From positions 1-56,344 of the forward strand of contig JAGRIH010000024.1 in assembly GCA_020443345.1 (NCBI GenBank): a DNA stretch of 56,344 nt. The letters run 5' to 3'. Origin of the DNA: Halioglobus sp. GTDB taxonomy: Bacteria; Pseudomonadota; Gammaproteobacteria; Pseudomonadales; Halieaceae. The notes beneath the pieces were generated by a model. That model saw only the letters and a program-made list of their open reading frames with translations. It made no database searches and was not told where the DNA came from. This document shows positions 29,669 to 38,852 of this stretch, piece by piece (position 1 is the stretch's first letter; the number at the start of each line of letters is the position of its first letter). Made by a program: the position numbers and the translations under genes.

Positions 29669-30405
29669 TTCGCCTCCAGCAGGTGGCGCAGCAGTGCGCT
29701 GACCACCGCCGCTTCGCGCGCCAGCACGGCGTGCATCCCAGCCGTGGAGATGGGCGCGTCACCCAGCCCCGCGGCGGCGTTGACCACCATGCACACCGAG
29801 GCATAGGCCAGGCCCAGCTCGCGCGCCAGCGCGGCCTCCGGCATGCCGGTCATACCCACTACATCGCAGCCATCGCGCGCCATGCGGCGGATCTCCGCCG
29901 CGCTCTCCAGCCGCGGCCCCTGCGTCACGCCGTGGACCGCCGCGGCCGCGTGCGGGATGCGCGCCGCCTCGGCCCGGGCAATCAGTGCGGTACGCAGCGC
30001 CCCGTCGTAGGGTTCGGTAAAATCGATGTGCAGCAGACTCCCGCTGCTGCCCTCATCAAAGGTGTGCTCGCGGCCCCAGGTGTAGTCGATAACCTGGTCC
30101 GGGATCACCAGCCGCCCGGGATGCATCGCGGCCCCGATGCCGCCGACCGCGTTGATCGCGACAATGTCGTCCACACCCAGCGACTTGAGCGCCCACACGT
30201 TGGCCCGGTAGTTGATCCGATGGGGAGGAATCGCGCGCGGCCTGCCGTGGCGCTGCAAAAAAAACACGCGGGCGCCGCCCACCCGGCCCTCCTGGATCGG
30301 CCGGGACGGCTCGCCAAAGGGCGTCTGCAGCCGGTGTGTGCTGTCTATCACCAGGCCGTCCATCTCATCGATGCCGGTGCCCCCGATGACCGCCAGGCGC
30401 CTCAC
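29656..30405 (-). CDS. S-methyl-5'-thioinosine phosphorylase (PNP/MTAP family)
   Basis: 249-aa trimeric-type purine nucleoside phosphorylase relative. It has GGTGI near the start, RHGRPRAIPPHRINYRAN for phosphate/ribose binding, QGPRLESAAEI, and GMTGMPE (184-190). In methylthioadenosine phosphorylase the base-binding loop carries Asp; here the matching position is Asn (N209 in VVNAAAG), as in enzymes for 6-oxopurines. That, and the location after mfd-csiV as in P. aeruginosa PA3004, supports methylthioinosine over methylthioadenosine as substrate, implying a separate deaminase for salvage. GTG start overlapping the mscS stop as GTGA. Confidence 0.85.
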   Translation of the reverse strand: MRRLAVIGGTGIDEMDGLVIDSTHRLQTPFGEPSRPIQEGRVGGARVFFLQRHGRPRAIPPHRINYRANVWALKSLGVDDIVAINAVGGIGAAMHPGRLVIPDQVIDYTWGREHTFDEGSSGSLLHIDFTEPYDGALRTALIARAEAARIPHAAAAVHGVTQGPRLESAAEIRRMARDGCDVVGMTGMPEAALARELGLAYASVCMVVNAAAGLGDAPISTAGMHAVLAREAAVVSALLRHLLEANYGA

Positions 30406-31538
30406 GGTTCGGGCTCCGGGCGTACCGGCTCCGGGCGTACCGGCTGCGGGCCGTCTGTATCGGGGTGAGTCTGCTCCACATGCAGGGTGCGCGTGGGAAA
30501 CGCCACATCGGCCCCGTTGGCGTGGATGATCTCCAGAATCTGCAGCAACACGTCCTGTTTGATATTGTGATACGCCACCCAGTTGGTCGTTCTGGTGAAG
30601 GTATAGACAAAGAAATCCAGCGAGGATGCACCAAACGCAACAAAGTTTACGATCAGGGTGCGCGACAGGTCGATCGCCTCATGCTGTTCCAGCATCTGAC
30701 GCACCTCGTCGACGATAATCGCCATCTTGTCCCCGTCCTGATAGCGCAGGCCGATCGTCTCGTAGATGCGACGGTTGAACATGCGCGAGGGATTTTCCAC
30801 CGAGATCTGGCTGAAGGTCGCGTTGGGCACATACAGCGGCCGCTGATCGAAAGTGCGGATTCGCGTGAGGCGCCAGCCGATGTCCTCGACCGTGCCCTCG
30901 ATCTCCCGGTCCGGGGAGCGTATCCAGTCGCCCACCGTGAACGGGCGATCGAGGTAGATGCTGAGGCTGCCGAAGAAATTGGCCAACAGATCCTTGGCCG
31001 CGAAACCGACCGCGATACCGCCGATGCCGCCGAACGCGAGCAATCCCGAAATGGAGACCCCGATGCTCTGCAGCACCATCAGGCCCGCCACCACCCACAG
31101 GCTGATGCGCGCCAGCTTGGCGATGGCGCGCACGGTGGCCTTGTCGCTGGAGGCCGCATACCCGCGCCCGTCGCGCACCATCTCCTCCTCGATGCCGGCG
31201 ATGAGTCGATGCAGAAACCACGCCAGCAGGAATACCAAAGCCGTGTCGTAAACCGTAAGCAGCACCTCATCGACCGCCCCTGCCAGCGGGTAAATCAACA
31301 GTGTGAGGTAGCCTACCGCGACCCACAGTACCAGCCGCAGCGGCGTCTCCACTGCGCTGATCAGCACAGCGTCCCAGCGCCGGGTGCTGGCCTGGGTCAC
31401 CTTGTGCAGGCGCCGCAGGACGATGCCCAGCGCCACGTGCGCGCCGCCCCCGCAGATCAGCAACACCGCCAGTTGCAGCAGTTGCGGGTCCAGCGCCAGA
31501 ACCTCGCTAGCGGTATCGAGCAGTTGCTCCAAGCCCAT
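30402..31538 (-). CDS. MscS-family mechanosensitive ion channel
   Basis: 378-aa membrane protein. About four to five N-terminal helices are followed by the MscS pore region: SGLLAFGGIGGIAVGFAAKDLLANFFGS spans the glycine/alanine-rich TM3, then LDRPFTVGDWI and EGTVEDIGWRLTRIRTFDQRPLYVPN, the beta domain of the channel. Such channels open on hypo-osmotic shock. The C-terminal tail is Pro/Glu/Arg-rich, encoded by a 15-base tandem repeat. I prefer ATG 31538, with AGGAG upstream, over the adjacent TTG. It overlaps the downstream phosphorylase. Confidence 0.93.
   Translation of the reverse strand: MGLEQLLDTASEVLALDPQLLQLAVLLICGGGAHVALGIVLRRLHKVTQASTRRWDAVLISAVETPLRLVLWVAVGYLTLLIYPLAGAVDEVLLTVYDTALVFLLAWFLHRLIAGIEEEMVRDGRGYAASSDKATVRAIAKLARISLWVVAGLMVLQSIGVSISGLLAFGGIGGIAVGFAAKDLLANFFGSLSIYLDRPFTVGDWIRSPDREIEGTVEDIGWRLTRIRTFDQRPLYVPNATFSQISVENPSRMFNRRIYETIGLRYQDGDKMAIIVDEVRQMLEQHEAIDLSRTLIVNFVAFGASSLDFFVYTFTRTTNWVAYHNIKQDVLLQILEIIHANGADVAFPTRTLHVEQTHPDTDGPQPVRPEPVRPEPEP
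30412..30450. repeat. 15-bp in-frame tandem repeat in the mscS 3' end
   Basis: GGCTCCGGGCGTACC occurs twice in direct tandem (30412-30441) and a third partial copy follows with one mismatch (30442-30450). On the coding strand each unit encodes a Pro-Val-Arg-Pro-Glu-type pentapeptide. Copy number may vary between strains without breaking the frame. Confidence 0.75.
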
Positions 31539-31856
31539 CAAAATGCGGCCACTCCTTCAATCTGAATCAAGCCCCGAGCACGATGTTATTAGACGGATTT
31601 TGCATGTTGGGGACACAAGTTTAGTTCGGAACGGGTATATAAAAGGCACGCACTGCTTAAGTCAACTCTTGAAGTCTGGCGCAACTGATTGATCTGTTTT
31701 TGAAAAGCTCCGAGCCGGCAAAGGTGGTGACGCAGGCGCTTACTACGCCGGCTGAGTTCACACAATGGACAGCCCCGTTCAGCGTGGTATGTTGAGCACA
31801 TGAGCCTCCCGTAGTGACGACGCGAGCCCCATGTACTGACGAACAGGAACACACAG
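31539..31856. other. intergenic region, no gene recognised
   Basis: About 318 bases between the divergent mscS and the small acidic protein gene. It is more A+T-rich than its surroundings, with GGTATATAAAAGG near 31638 and an interrupted inverted repeat AGCCGGC (31713-31719) / GCCGGCT (31747-31753). Short frames on the minus strand have no start signal or recognisable product. Promoters for both genes must lie here, but I could not assign them with confidence. Confidence 0.4.
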
Positions 31857-32174
31857 ATGAAAATGCTGAGTCCCGTGGTGGGCGGATGGTACAAAGACGT
31901 CCAGAGCGACGCCTTGTTCGAGGTGGTCGACTGGGATCCAGACGACCTGACGATCGAGACCCAGTATCTCGATGGCGAAGTGGCGGAATACGATCTGGAA
32001 ACGTGGCGCGAAATGCACCTGGTGCGCGCCGAGGCGCCCGAGGACTGGCGCGCGGCGTTCGAGTTGGACGACGAGGACCTGCTCGATCCGGACCAGCCCT
32101 TTCACCCCGAGGACTGGAACAACCCGCTCAATGTCATCGAACCCGAAATCATGTACGGCGTAGAGGATTATTAA
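31857..32174 (+). CDS. small acidic protein, DUF6763-like
   Basis: 105-aa very acidic cytoplasmic protein beginning MKMLSPVVGGWYKDVQ, followed by LFEVVDWD and a C-terminal half full of Asp/Glu with EDWNNPLN. I recall similar proteins annotated as DUF6763 in gammaproteobacteria; function is unknown. A CAGGAA lies about ten bases upstream of the first ATG; the ATG two codons later is equally possible. It lies upstream of lexA on the same strand, but lexA has its own promoter in the 131-base gap. Confidence 0.75.
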   Translation: MKMLSPVVGGWYKDVQSDALFEVVDWDPDDLTIETQYLDGEVAEYDLETWREMHLVRAEAPEDWRAAFELDDEDLLDPDQPFHPEDWNNPLNVIEPEIMYGVEDY

Positions 32175-32249
32175 ACCGCCACACGGTCACTTACTGCAGC
32201 CGGCAGAGCGGCCAGTGCCGCGCTCTGTCCCCCTCTGGCCAAGCGCCTG

Positions 32250-32279
32250 TTGAAACCCCACCCCCTTACTGTATATAAT
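32250..32279 (+). promoter_or_regulatory. sigma-70 promoter of lexA
   Basis: TTGAAA (32250-32255) and TATAAT (32274-32279) are separated by 18 bases, a near-consensus promoter about 36 bases before the lexA start. The -10 is embedded in a LexA box, so the gene should repress itself. Confidence 0.7.
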
Positions 32280-32284
32280 CACAG
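32269..32284 (+). promoter_or_regulatory. LexA operator (SOS box) 1
   Basis: CTG-TATATAATCA-CAG has the CTG-N10-CAG form and AT-rich centre of the proteobacterial LexA site and covers the lexA -10 box. Confidence 0.85.
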
Positions 32285-32287
32285 CAC

Positions 32288-32303
32288 CTGTACAAATAAC
32301 CAT
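32288..32303 (+). promoter_or_regulatory. LexA operator 2, degenerate
   Basis: CTG-TACAAATAAC-CAT differs from CTG-N10-CAG at the last base. Its centre lies 19 bases from that of box 1. Double operators before lexA are known in E. coli. Confidence 0.55.
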
Positions 32304-32314
32304 AGGTGTCCGTG

Positions 32315-32917
32315 ATGGCCAAGCTCACTGCGCGTCAACGGCAAGTGCTGGAGTGTATCCGCCAGCACATCGACCAGACCGGCTACCCGCCCACCCGTGC
32401 GGACATCGCTCGGGACCTGGGTTTCAAATCGGCCAATGCCGCCGAGGAGCACCTGAAGGCGCTGGCGCGCAAGGGCGCCATTGAAATGATCCCGGGGGCC
32501 TCGCGCGGCATCCGCCTGCCCGACAGGGCCGGCATTCCCATAGTGGGCCGGGTCGCCGCGGGCAGTCCGGTACTGGCCGAGGAACATATCGAGGATTACT
32601 GCGACCTGTCCCCGGATTTTTTCAAGCCTCGCGCCGACTACCTGTTGCGGGTGTGCGGCGACAGCATGATCGAGGCGGGAATATTCGATGGGGATCTGCT
32701 GGCGGTGCACAGCAGCGCGGTGGCCGACAACGGCGCCATTGTCGTCGCGCGCATTGCGGATGAAGTGACGGTAAAGCGGCTGCACAGGACCCGCGAGCGG
32801 CACCGGCTGGAGCTGCTGCCGGAAAACCCGGACTACGAGGCGATTGTAGTGGATCTGCGCCAGCAGGACTTTGCCATCGAGGGGCTCGGTGTCGGTGTAC
32901 TGCGCCGCAACACCTGA
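32315..32917 (+). CDS. lexA: SOS repressor LexA
   Basis: 200-aa repressor and self-cleaving protease. The N-terminal winged helix begins [12 protein letters not shown]. The cleavage site is A82-G83 in RVAAGSP, and the catalytic pair is S117 ([10 protein letters not shown]) and K154 (TVKRL), close to A84-G85, S119 and K156 of E. coli. ATG 32315 has AGGTG seven bases upstream and gives the family N-terminus; GTG 32306 is the alternative. Unlike in pseudomonads, no sulA follows: the next gene is on the opposite strand. Confidence 0.97.
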   Translation: MAKLTARQRQVLECIRQHIDQTGYPPTRADIARDLGFKSANAAEEHLKALARKGAIEMIPGASRGIRLPDRAGIPIVGRVAAGSPVLAEEHIEDYCDLSPDFFKPRADYLLRVCGDSMIEAGIFDGDLLAVHSSAVADNGAIVVARIADEVTVKRLHRTRERHRLELLPENPDYEAIVVDLRQQDFAIEGLGVGVLRRNT

Positions 32918-32978
32918 TCAAGCCACGACCCGGACCACGGCTGGGGCGCCTGCTCGAGCGCCATGCAAGCCGCAGTGG

Positions 32979-33224
32979 TCAGTGCAGCACGCGGGAGGCG
33001 CCCGCCGAGCCGGACGCATTCTCGGTCTGCTCGGCAAGTGCCGCGGCGGCCTGGATACCAGCCTGGATCATCGCCTTGGCAACCTCCATCCCGTTGTCCA
33101 TCAGATAGATACGCGACTCGTCGGAAAAGCGAATGGTCAGCAGCGGCTCGGAGTCATCGTCGGCGCGCTGCAGGACGATCTCGCCGTCTCCGAGATCAAC
33201 GATCTCCAGTAAAGAAGCAGACAC
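32979..33224 (-). CDS. conserved small acidic protein, function unknown
   Basis: 81 aa from a GTG start. It begins MSASLLEIVDLGDGEIVLQR, continues with a TIRFSDESR segment and a helix MEVAKAMIQAGIQAAAALAEQ. I recall a comparable small protein between lexA and topA in Pseudomonas (PA3009 region), which supports it being real. No domain is recognised, and there is no signal peptide or membrane segment. Confidence 0.7.
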   Translation of the reverse strand: MSASLLEIVDLGDGEIVLQRADDDSEPLLTIRFSDESRIYLMDNGMEVAKAMIQAGIQAAAALAEQTENASGSAGASRVLH

Positions 33225-33327
33225 TGCATAAACCTCTGGTGGTTGGGGCCTGAGCTTTATTCTAACAGCCCGAAGCGCTGTCCGGCCAGTTTTGCGCCCG
33301 GGCGCGGAACATCGACTTGCAGGCGCG

Positions 33328-34539
33328 CTACAGGTGAGCGCGCAGCCGATTGGCGAAAAACTCTTTTATCCGGCAGGTGAGTCCGCGGTGGCGCCATTCA
33401 TCGTAGCTCAACCGGTGGCAGCGCTCGCAGTCTTTTGCAAACAATTCCCTGTGTTGGGCGGCGAACGGCTCGCTGAACACGTTCACCAGCACCTCGTCGT
33501 TGAGGGAAAACGACCGGTTGTCGAAATTGGCGGAACCGATCAGCACCCAGTCGTCGTCCACCACCATGACTTTGGCATGCAGCATGGTGGGATCGTAAAC
33601 GTGAATCTGCACACCCGCGCGCAACAATGCTCCCCACGATGACCGGGAGCTGTAGCGCACCACGTCCGCATCAATGTGCTTGCCCGGTACCATCACCTCG
33701 AACTCGACTCCGCGCCTCAGGGCCGCAAGCATAATCCCGATCATTTCCCGATCGGGAACGAAATAAGCGGTGACCAGTTGCACGCGGTTCCTGGCATGTT
33801 CAATGGCATAGCGAAAGACGCGGTACACCCGCTCTGCCCCGCTGCGCGGTGAACTGGTGAGAACCTGCGCCGCCACCAGCCGCTTGGCATCGGGCGGCGC
33901 AGGCGCTTGCGCAGCCGCCGAGAGGGCCGGCTCCGCCAGCACTTCGCACCACAGTTCCTGGAAAGCCTGCTGAAAACAGCGCACGACGGGGCCCGCAATG
34001 CGATAGTGCAGGTCGTGCCACTCATCCGGTGCGCGCGCGTCACCGCACCACACCTGGGCGATCCCCACACCGCCGGTGAAGGCCACCTGCCTGTCCACCA
34101 CGAGAATCTTGCGGTGCGTGCGGTAGTTGAGGCGGTGCAACTGCCACCAGCGCAGCGGATTGAAATACCGCACCCGTGCGCCGGCTGCGCGCATTTGCTC
34201 TATCAGTTCGTCATCCATCTTCTGGGCGCCCCACCAGTCGAGCAGCACCTGGACGGCGACCCCCCGTTTGGCGGCTGCACTGAGAGCATCGGCGAATTCA
34301 CCGGCGATATCGCCGGACCAGTATATGAAGGTTTCGAAACAAATCTCGTGTCGGGCCTCTTCGATGGCGCGCAGCATCGCCGGGAAAATCCGCTGGCCGT
34401 TGACCAGCGTTTCAATGGCGTTGCCCGTCTCCACTGGACTGCCCAGCAGCGCTTGCAGCCGTTCACCGACTGCCGGATAAGCACACGACTGCGTCTCTTG
34501 CACAGCGCCTCCAGCACACGATTTTTTTCGTTGAATCAT
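33328..34539 (-). CDS. phospholipase D-family cardiolipin synthase-like protein
   Basis: 403-aa protein with two HKD motifs: H142-K144-D149 in HRKILVVD, followed by GG, and H321-K323-D328 in HAKVMVVDD, followed by IGSANFD. This is the bacterial cardiolipin synthase arrangement, condensing phosphatidylglycerol (or PG and PE) into cardiolipin. There is no long N-terminal membrane region, so it resembles ClsB more than ClsA. ATG start with AGAAGAG upstream. Other transphosphatidylation substrates remain possible. Confidence 0.88.
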   Translation of the reverse strand: MIQRKKSCAGGAVQETQSCAYPAVGERLQALLGSPVETGNAIETLVNGQRIFPAMLRAIEEARHEICFETFIYWSGDIAGEFADALSAAAKRGVAVQVLLDWWGAQKMDDELIEQMRAAGARVRYFNPLRWWQLHRLNYRTHRKILVVDRQVAFTGGVGIAQVWCGDARAPDEWHDLHYRIAGPVVRCFQQAFQELWCEVLAEPALSAAAQAPAPPDAKRLVAAQVLTSSPRSGAERVYRVFRYAIEHARNRVQLVTAYFVPDREMIGIMLAALRRGVEFEVMVPGKHIDADVVRYSSRSSWGALLRAGVQIHVYDPTMLHAKVMVVDDDWVLIGSANFDNRSFSLNDEVLVNVFSEPFAAQHRELFAKDCERCHRLSYDEWRHRGLTCRIKEFFANRLRAHL

Positions 34540-34716
34540 CCGCGCTCTTCTGCCAATTTATGAGCCGCAAACACGTCCACTGCTACGCAATGGGCTGCAC
34601 AGAGCCGGTCACTCCTGCGCATCGCGTTGGTCCACTGCCCTTTATGGCTCGATTTTAGCCAGCACCTTGGTTAATCTGGGCGCGTCGATTGCTCTTAATT
34701 ATAGAGGTTCATGCTC

Positions 34717-35379
34717 ATGAAATGGCAAACAGCTTTGCTGCTCCCGGCTCGCTTCCTGTTACAGCTTTTACTGGTGTCCGCGCTGGCCGCCTGTTCCAGC
34801 AGTTATTACAGCGCGCTGGAAAAATTTGGTATCGAGAAGCGCGACATTCTGGTGGATCGGATCGACGATACCCAGGAAGCGCAGGAACAGGCCAAGGAGC
34901 AGTTTACGTCGGCCCTGGAGCAGTACCGCAGTGTGATCGATGTGCAGGGCGGTGAACTGGAGGAGGTGTACGACCGCCTCAATACTGAATACGAGCGCTG
35001 CGAAGACGATGCACAGGCGGTGCGCTCGCGTATCGAGTCGGTGGAATCGGTGGCTGAGGACCTGTTCGATGAGTGGGAGGAAGAAATCGGTACTTTTTCA
35101 GATGCATCCATGGCTCGGGAGAGCCGCGACCTGCTGCGCGAAACAAAGGTCAAATACAAGACCATGCTGAATGCCATGCAGCGCGCGGAAAAATCCATGG
35201 ACCCGGTCCTGACCATGTTCCGGGATCAGGTAACCTTCCTGCGTCACAACCTCAACGCTCGGGCTATCGGGTCGCTACAGGGCGAGCTGCGCGATATCGA
35301 AACGGCCACCGCCACGCTGATCGCGGATATGGAGCGCTCGATCAACGAAGCGCGCAGCTTTATCGACGCCATGAAATAG
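34717..35379 (+). CDS. DUF2959 family lipoprotein
   Basis: About 220 aa. Signal peptide with lipobox LAAC (cysteine near residue 26) followed by SSSYYSALEKFGIEKRDIL, a hallmark of DUF2959. The rest is almost entirely charged alpha-helix with likely coiled coils, including KVKYKTMLNAMQRAEKSMDPVL. Function is unknown; the anchor places it in the periplasm on one of the membranes. GAGG lies nine bases before ATG 34717, so this start is better than the ATG six bases upstream. Confidence 0.87.
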   Translation: MKWQTALLLPARFLLQLLLVSALAACSSSYYSALEKFGIEKRDILVDRIDDTQEAQEQAKEQFTSALEQYRSVIDVQGGELEEVYDRLNTEYERCEDDAQAVRSRIESVESVAEDLFDEWEEEIGTFSDASMARESRDLLRETKVKYKTMLNAMQRAEKSMDPVLTMFRDQVTFLRHNLNARAIGSLQGELRDIETATATLIADMERSINEARSFIDAMK

Positions 35380-35522
35380 TCACGATTTCACCGGCCGGCT
35401 GCGACACGTTGCGGCGTCGCCAGGGGTTTCGCGGACAACTGCCTGTGTGATCCATCGCGCAGAGATGGCGGCGTCATCCCGGAAGCGCCAGCTGCGAGAC
35501 TCACTGCAACTGCCCCTTTCAA

Positions 35523-35993
35523 TCAATACTCATCCAGGGACTCGCGCATGCGCGTAAACAGCGCCTCCAGCCGCGCCGTCCAATCGGCCACCTGCTCGGG
35601 GTCGGGTATATCGGCGGGCGCGGTGGCGAGGTTGCCCGGCGTGCGGGAGGCGCCCGGGGTCAGGTCGCGCTCGGCCAGCATGTCTGCCAGCCAGCCGCGC
35701 GTCTCCAGGTGCTGGAATTCACGGATCTCGCCGGGCAGGGCCTTGCCTGCGGGAACCGGCGGCAGCGCGTCGCAGCCGCGCGGCGGCGCTCCCGGCATCT
35801 GCTCGGCGCCCGTCACCTCGAGCAAGAACCAGCCGTAGGCGCGCACCAGGTGTTCGCTCACTACCGGCAGGTAGGCCTGGGCCAGGGTCTGCCCGGGAAC
35901 GCCCCCCCGAGCGGCGCGCGCCGCGCGCCAGCCGTCCTGTACAATTTTTGCCAGGTACAGGTGGTGATTGGCCCGGGCCCGCGCGCTGCTCAT
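35523..35993 (-). CDS. DUF6586-like protein of unknown function
   Basis: 156-aa helical, soluble protein starting [18 protein letters not shown]. It follows topA with an ATGA overlap of 4 bases. A protein at the same place after topA in Pseudomonas (PA3010, DUF6586) begins in a similar way, which is my basis for the family guess. The middle is rich in Pro/Gly and poorly conserved in appearance. Translational coupling to topA is likely; no function is implied. Confidence 0.7.
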   Translation of the reverse strand: MSSARARANHHLYLAKIVQDGWRAARAARGGVPGQTLAQAYLPVVSEHLVRAYGWFLLEVTGAEQMPGAPPRGCDALPPVPAGKALPGEIREFQHLETRGWLADMLAERDLTPGASRTPGNLATAPADIPDPEQVADWTARLEALFTRMRESLDEY

Positions 35994-38734
35994 GTGCCGG
36001 TCTTGCCGGCTGCCGGCCTTTTCTTCACTGTCGGCTTTTTCTTCGCCGCCGCCTTCCTTTTTGCTTTCGCCGGCGCTTTACCGCCGGCTGCGGTGCGGCC
36101 GCCGCTGTGCTGCACTTCCCACACGCCGTTGCGGTAGAAGGCCTTCCAGCCGGTGGCCTTGCCGTCCTGTTCGGTCATCACATACTGCTCTTTGGTCTTG
36201 CGACTGAAGCGCACCTGCGCCGGATTGCCGGCCTCGTCGTGGGTCGGTGCGCTGAACAGGAAACGGTACTTGGGATCGATTTGTGCCTGGTGCGGCAGCA
36301 ACTCCTGCACCAGCGGCGCACGCGTTTCGCGGTTGCGCGGAAACTGGCTGGCGGCCAGGAACAGCCCGGCGGCACCGTCGCGCAGAATGTAGTGATCCTC
36401 CACTTTGGCACAGGCCAGCTCGGGCATCGGCACGGGATCCATTTTCGGCGGCGCGGCCTCGCCGTTGCGCAGCAGTTTGCGGGTGTTCTTGCAGCCCTGC
36501 GCCGTGCAGCCAAAGTACTTGCCAAAGCGGCCGCTCTTGAGCTGCATCTGGGCGCCGCACTTGTCGCACTCCAGTGTCGGACCGTCGTAGCCCTTGATCT
36601 TGAACTTGCCGCGCTCGACTTCAAAGCCGGGACAGTCGGGGTTGTTGCCGCACACGTGCAGCTTGCGCTGCTCGTCGATCAGGTAGCTGTCCATCGCGGT
36701 ATTGCACCGCCGGCAGCGGTGCCGGGTGCGCAGCTGGCGGGACTCGGCCTCGTCGTCGGCGTCCGCCCGGATCGCCTCATCCCCCGGGGTCAGGTTGATG
36801 GTGTGCTTGCAGCGCTCCTTCGGCGGCAGCGCATAGCCGGAACAGCCCAGGAACACACCGGTGCTGGCGGTGCGGATCTGCATCGGCCGGCCGCAGTTGT
36901 CGCACGCGATATCGGTGGCAGTGGGCTCGTTGGGCTGCATGCCCGCCGGCTCGGGCTGCTCCGCCCGCGCCAGCAGGTCGCTGAACTCCGCATAGAACTG
37001 ATCCAGCAGGGCGCGCCAGTCCAGCTTGCCCTGGGCCACCTCATCCAGGTGTTCCTCCATCGATGCGGTAAAGCCGTAGTCCAGCAGATCGACAAAGCTC
37101 TTCTGCAGGCGCTGGGTGACGATGTCGCCCATTTTTTCCGCGTAAAAGCGCTTGTTTTCCAGGCGCACGTAACCGCGGTCCTGGATGGTGGAGATGATGG
37201 AGGCGTAGGTCGACGGCCGCCCGATGCCGCGTTTTTCCAGTTCGCGCACCAGGCTGGCCTCACCGTAGCGCGGCGCAGGCTTGGTGAAGTGTTGCGCCGG
37301 GTGCAGTTTTTCCAGATGCAGGCTATCGCCCTCGCGCATGTCCGGCAGCACCGCATCTTCGCCCTTGCGGCCGGCCGGCGGCTGCACCCGGGTGTAGCCG
37401 TCGAAGCGGATGATGCGCCCCCTGGCCTGCAGCTCGTAGTCACCCGCGGCCACCGTCACCAGCGTCGAGGTATATTCTGCCGCGGGCATCTGGCAGGCCA
37501 CAAACTGCCGCCAGATCAGCTCGTACAGCCGCTCGGCGTCGCGTTCCATGCCCTTCAGGGCCGTCTGGGGCACCGCCACGTCAGAGGGGCGGATCGCCTC
37601 GTGGGCCTCCTGCGCACCTTCCTTGGCGGCGTACACGCGCGGCTCGGCGGGCAGGTAGCGCACCGGGTAATGCCTGGCGATATAGTCGCGGCAGGCGGCC
37701 ACGGCCTCGGCGCTGAGATTGGTCGAGTCGGTGCGCATGTAGGTGATGTACCCCGCCTCGTAGAGGCGCTGGGCCAGCACCATGGTCTTCTTGACGCTGA
37801 ATCCCAGCCGGGTGCTGGCGGCCTGCTGCAGGGTGGAGGTGATGAACGGCGCCGGCGGCCTGGAACTGGTGGGTTTGTCCTCGCGCTTGCTGACCGCGTA
37901 GGGCAGCCCCTGCAGTTCCGCCACCGCTGCCAGGGCCGCTGGCTCGTTCGCGGGCCGGAAGGTCTCTCGCCGATGCCGCTGCACCTGGAAGCGGACCGTG
38001 TCCTTTTGGGTAGTGCTCAGGTCGGCGTGAATCTCCCAGTACTCCTGCGGCACAAAGGCATGGATTTCCCGCTCGCGCTCGACGATCAGGCGCACCGCCA
38101 CCGACTGCACCCGGCCGGCCGATAGCCCCCGGGCGACCTTGGCCCACAGCAGGGGCGAGATCATGTACCCCACCACGCGGTCCAGGAAGCGCCGGGCCTG
38201 CTGCGCGTTGATGCGGTGCTGGTCGAGCTGCGTGGGCTGGTCAAAGGCCTCGGTGATGGCCTTTTTGGTGATCTCGTTGAACACCACACGCCGGTAGCGC
38301 GAGTCGTCGCCGCCAATGGCCTCGCGCAGGTGCCAGGCAATGGCCTCACCCTCGCGGTCGAGGTCCGTTGCCAGGTAGATGGTATCGGCATTGGCGGCCA
38401 GTTTCTGCAGTTCGCTGACCACCTTCTCTTTGCCGGGCAGAATCTGGTAATTCGCTTTCCAGCCCCGCTGCGGGTCTATCCCCATGCGCCGGATCAACTG
38501 TTCCCGCGATTTCTGCTTCTGGTAGGCCGCTTTTTCCTGCGGAGCCATCTGGCGGGTCCTGGCCGCCTGCGCGGCGCGCTCCTTTGCATCCACCGCGCTG
38601 CGGCCGGCACTGCCGGCGGTCGGCAGGTCCCGGATATGGCCGACACTGGACTTCACCACAAAGTCTCCACCCAGGTACTTGTTGATGGTTTTGGCCTTGG
38701 CCGGCGATTCCACGATGACGAGTGACTTACCCAT
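35990..38734 (-). CDS. topA: DNA topoisomerase I
   Basis: 914-aa type IA topoisomerase that relaxes negative supercoils. Toprim domain begins [21 protein letters not shown], with [15 protein letters not shown] carrying the acidic DxDxE triad. The active-site tyrosine is in [11 protein letters not shown]. Three C-terminal zinc ribbons are visible ([24 protein letters not shown]), followed by a Lys/Ala-rich tail resembling a DNA-binding linker. An Ala/Gln/Lys-rich insertion occupies about 40-85. ATG start with GGAG. Strong promoter at 38799-38827. Confidence 0.97.
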   Translation of the reverse strand: MGKSLVIVESPAKAKTINKYLGGDFVVKSSVGHIRDLPTAGSAGRSAVDAKERAAQAARTRQMAPQEKAAYQKQKSREQLIRRMGIDPQRGWKANYQILPGKEKVVSELQKLAANADTIYLATDLDREGEAIAWHLREAIGGDDSRYRRVVFNEITKKAITEAFDQPTQLDQHRINAQQARRFLDRVVGYMISPLLWAKVARGLSAGRVQSVAVRLIVEREREIHAFVPQEYWEIHADLSTTQKDTVRFQVQRHRRETFRPANEPAALAAVAELQGLPYAVSKREDKPTSSRPPAPFITSTLQQAASTRLGFSVKKTMVLAQRLYEAGYITYMRTDSTNLSAEAVAACRDYIARHYPVRYLPAEPRVYAAKEGAQEAHEAIRPSDVAVPQTALKGMERDAERLYELIWRQFVACQMPAAEYTSTLVTVAAGDYELQARGRIIRFDGYTRVQPPAGRKGEDAVLPDMREGDSLHLEKLHPAQHFTKPAPRYGEASLVRELEKRGIGRPSTYASIISTIQDRGYVRLENKRFYAEKMGDIVTQRLQKSFVDLLDYGFTASMEEHLDEVAQGKLDWRALLDQFYAEFSDLLARAEQPEPAGMQPNEPTATDIACDNCGRPMQIRTASTGVFLGCSGYALPPKERCKHTINLTPGDEAIRADADDEAESRQLRTRHRCRRCNTAMDSYLIDEQRKLHVCGNNPDCPGFEVERGKFKIKGYDGPTLECDKCGAQMQLKSGRFGKYFGCTAQGCKNTRKLLRNGEAAPPKMDPVPMPELACAKVEDHYILRDGAAGLFLAASQFPRNRETRAPLVQELLPHQAQIDPKYRFLFSAPTHDEAGNPAQVRFSRKTKEQYVMTEQDGKATGWKAFYRNGVWEVQHSGGRTAAGGKAPAKAKRKAAAKKKPTVKKRPAAGKTGT

Positions 38735-38786
38735 AGACTCCGGTTCTGCTGAGAATTTTCAGGCGTGCGCCGCGGCTTGCGGCGCG

Positions 38787-38808
38787 AAAAAAGTGGCATA
38801 TATATGCC
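38787..38808 (-). terminator. intrinsic terminator candidate after the 149-aa membrane protein gene
   Basis: On the minus strand the perfect palindrome GGCATATATATGCC (plus-strand 38795-38808) is followed, after two bases, by six T residues (38787-38792). A second GC-rich hairpin, GCGCCGC/GCGGCGC, follows at 38767-38785. The stem is AT-rich, so efficiency is uncertain, and the same bases form the topA -10 box. Confidence 0.45.
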
Positions 38809-38827
38809 GCCAGCTTAGTCCGGTCAA
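38799..38827 (-). promoter_or_regulatory. sigma-70 promoter of topA
   Basis: Minus strand: TTGACC (38822-38827), 17-base spacer, TATATA (38799-38804). The -10 lies in the palindrome GGCATATATATGCC, which may melt or extrude under negative supercoiling, the signal that should raise topA expression. The transcript start would be about 55 bases before the topA ATG. Confidence 0.6.
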
Positions 38828-38852
38828 GAGAAATCAACAAATCGCGGGGCGC

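Noticed and set aside
35948-38125. 725-aa open frame antisense to topA
   Set aside because: Same shadow effect; topA motifs are unambiguous and the frame has no start signal or domain.
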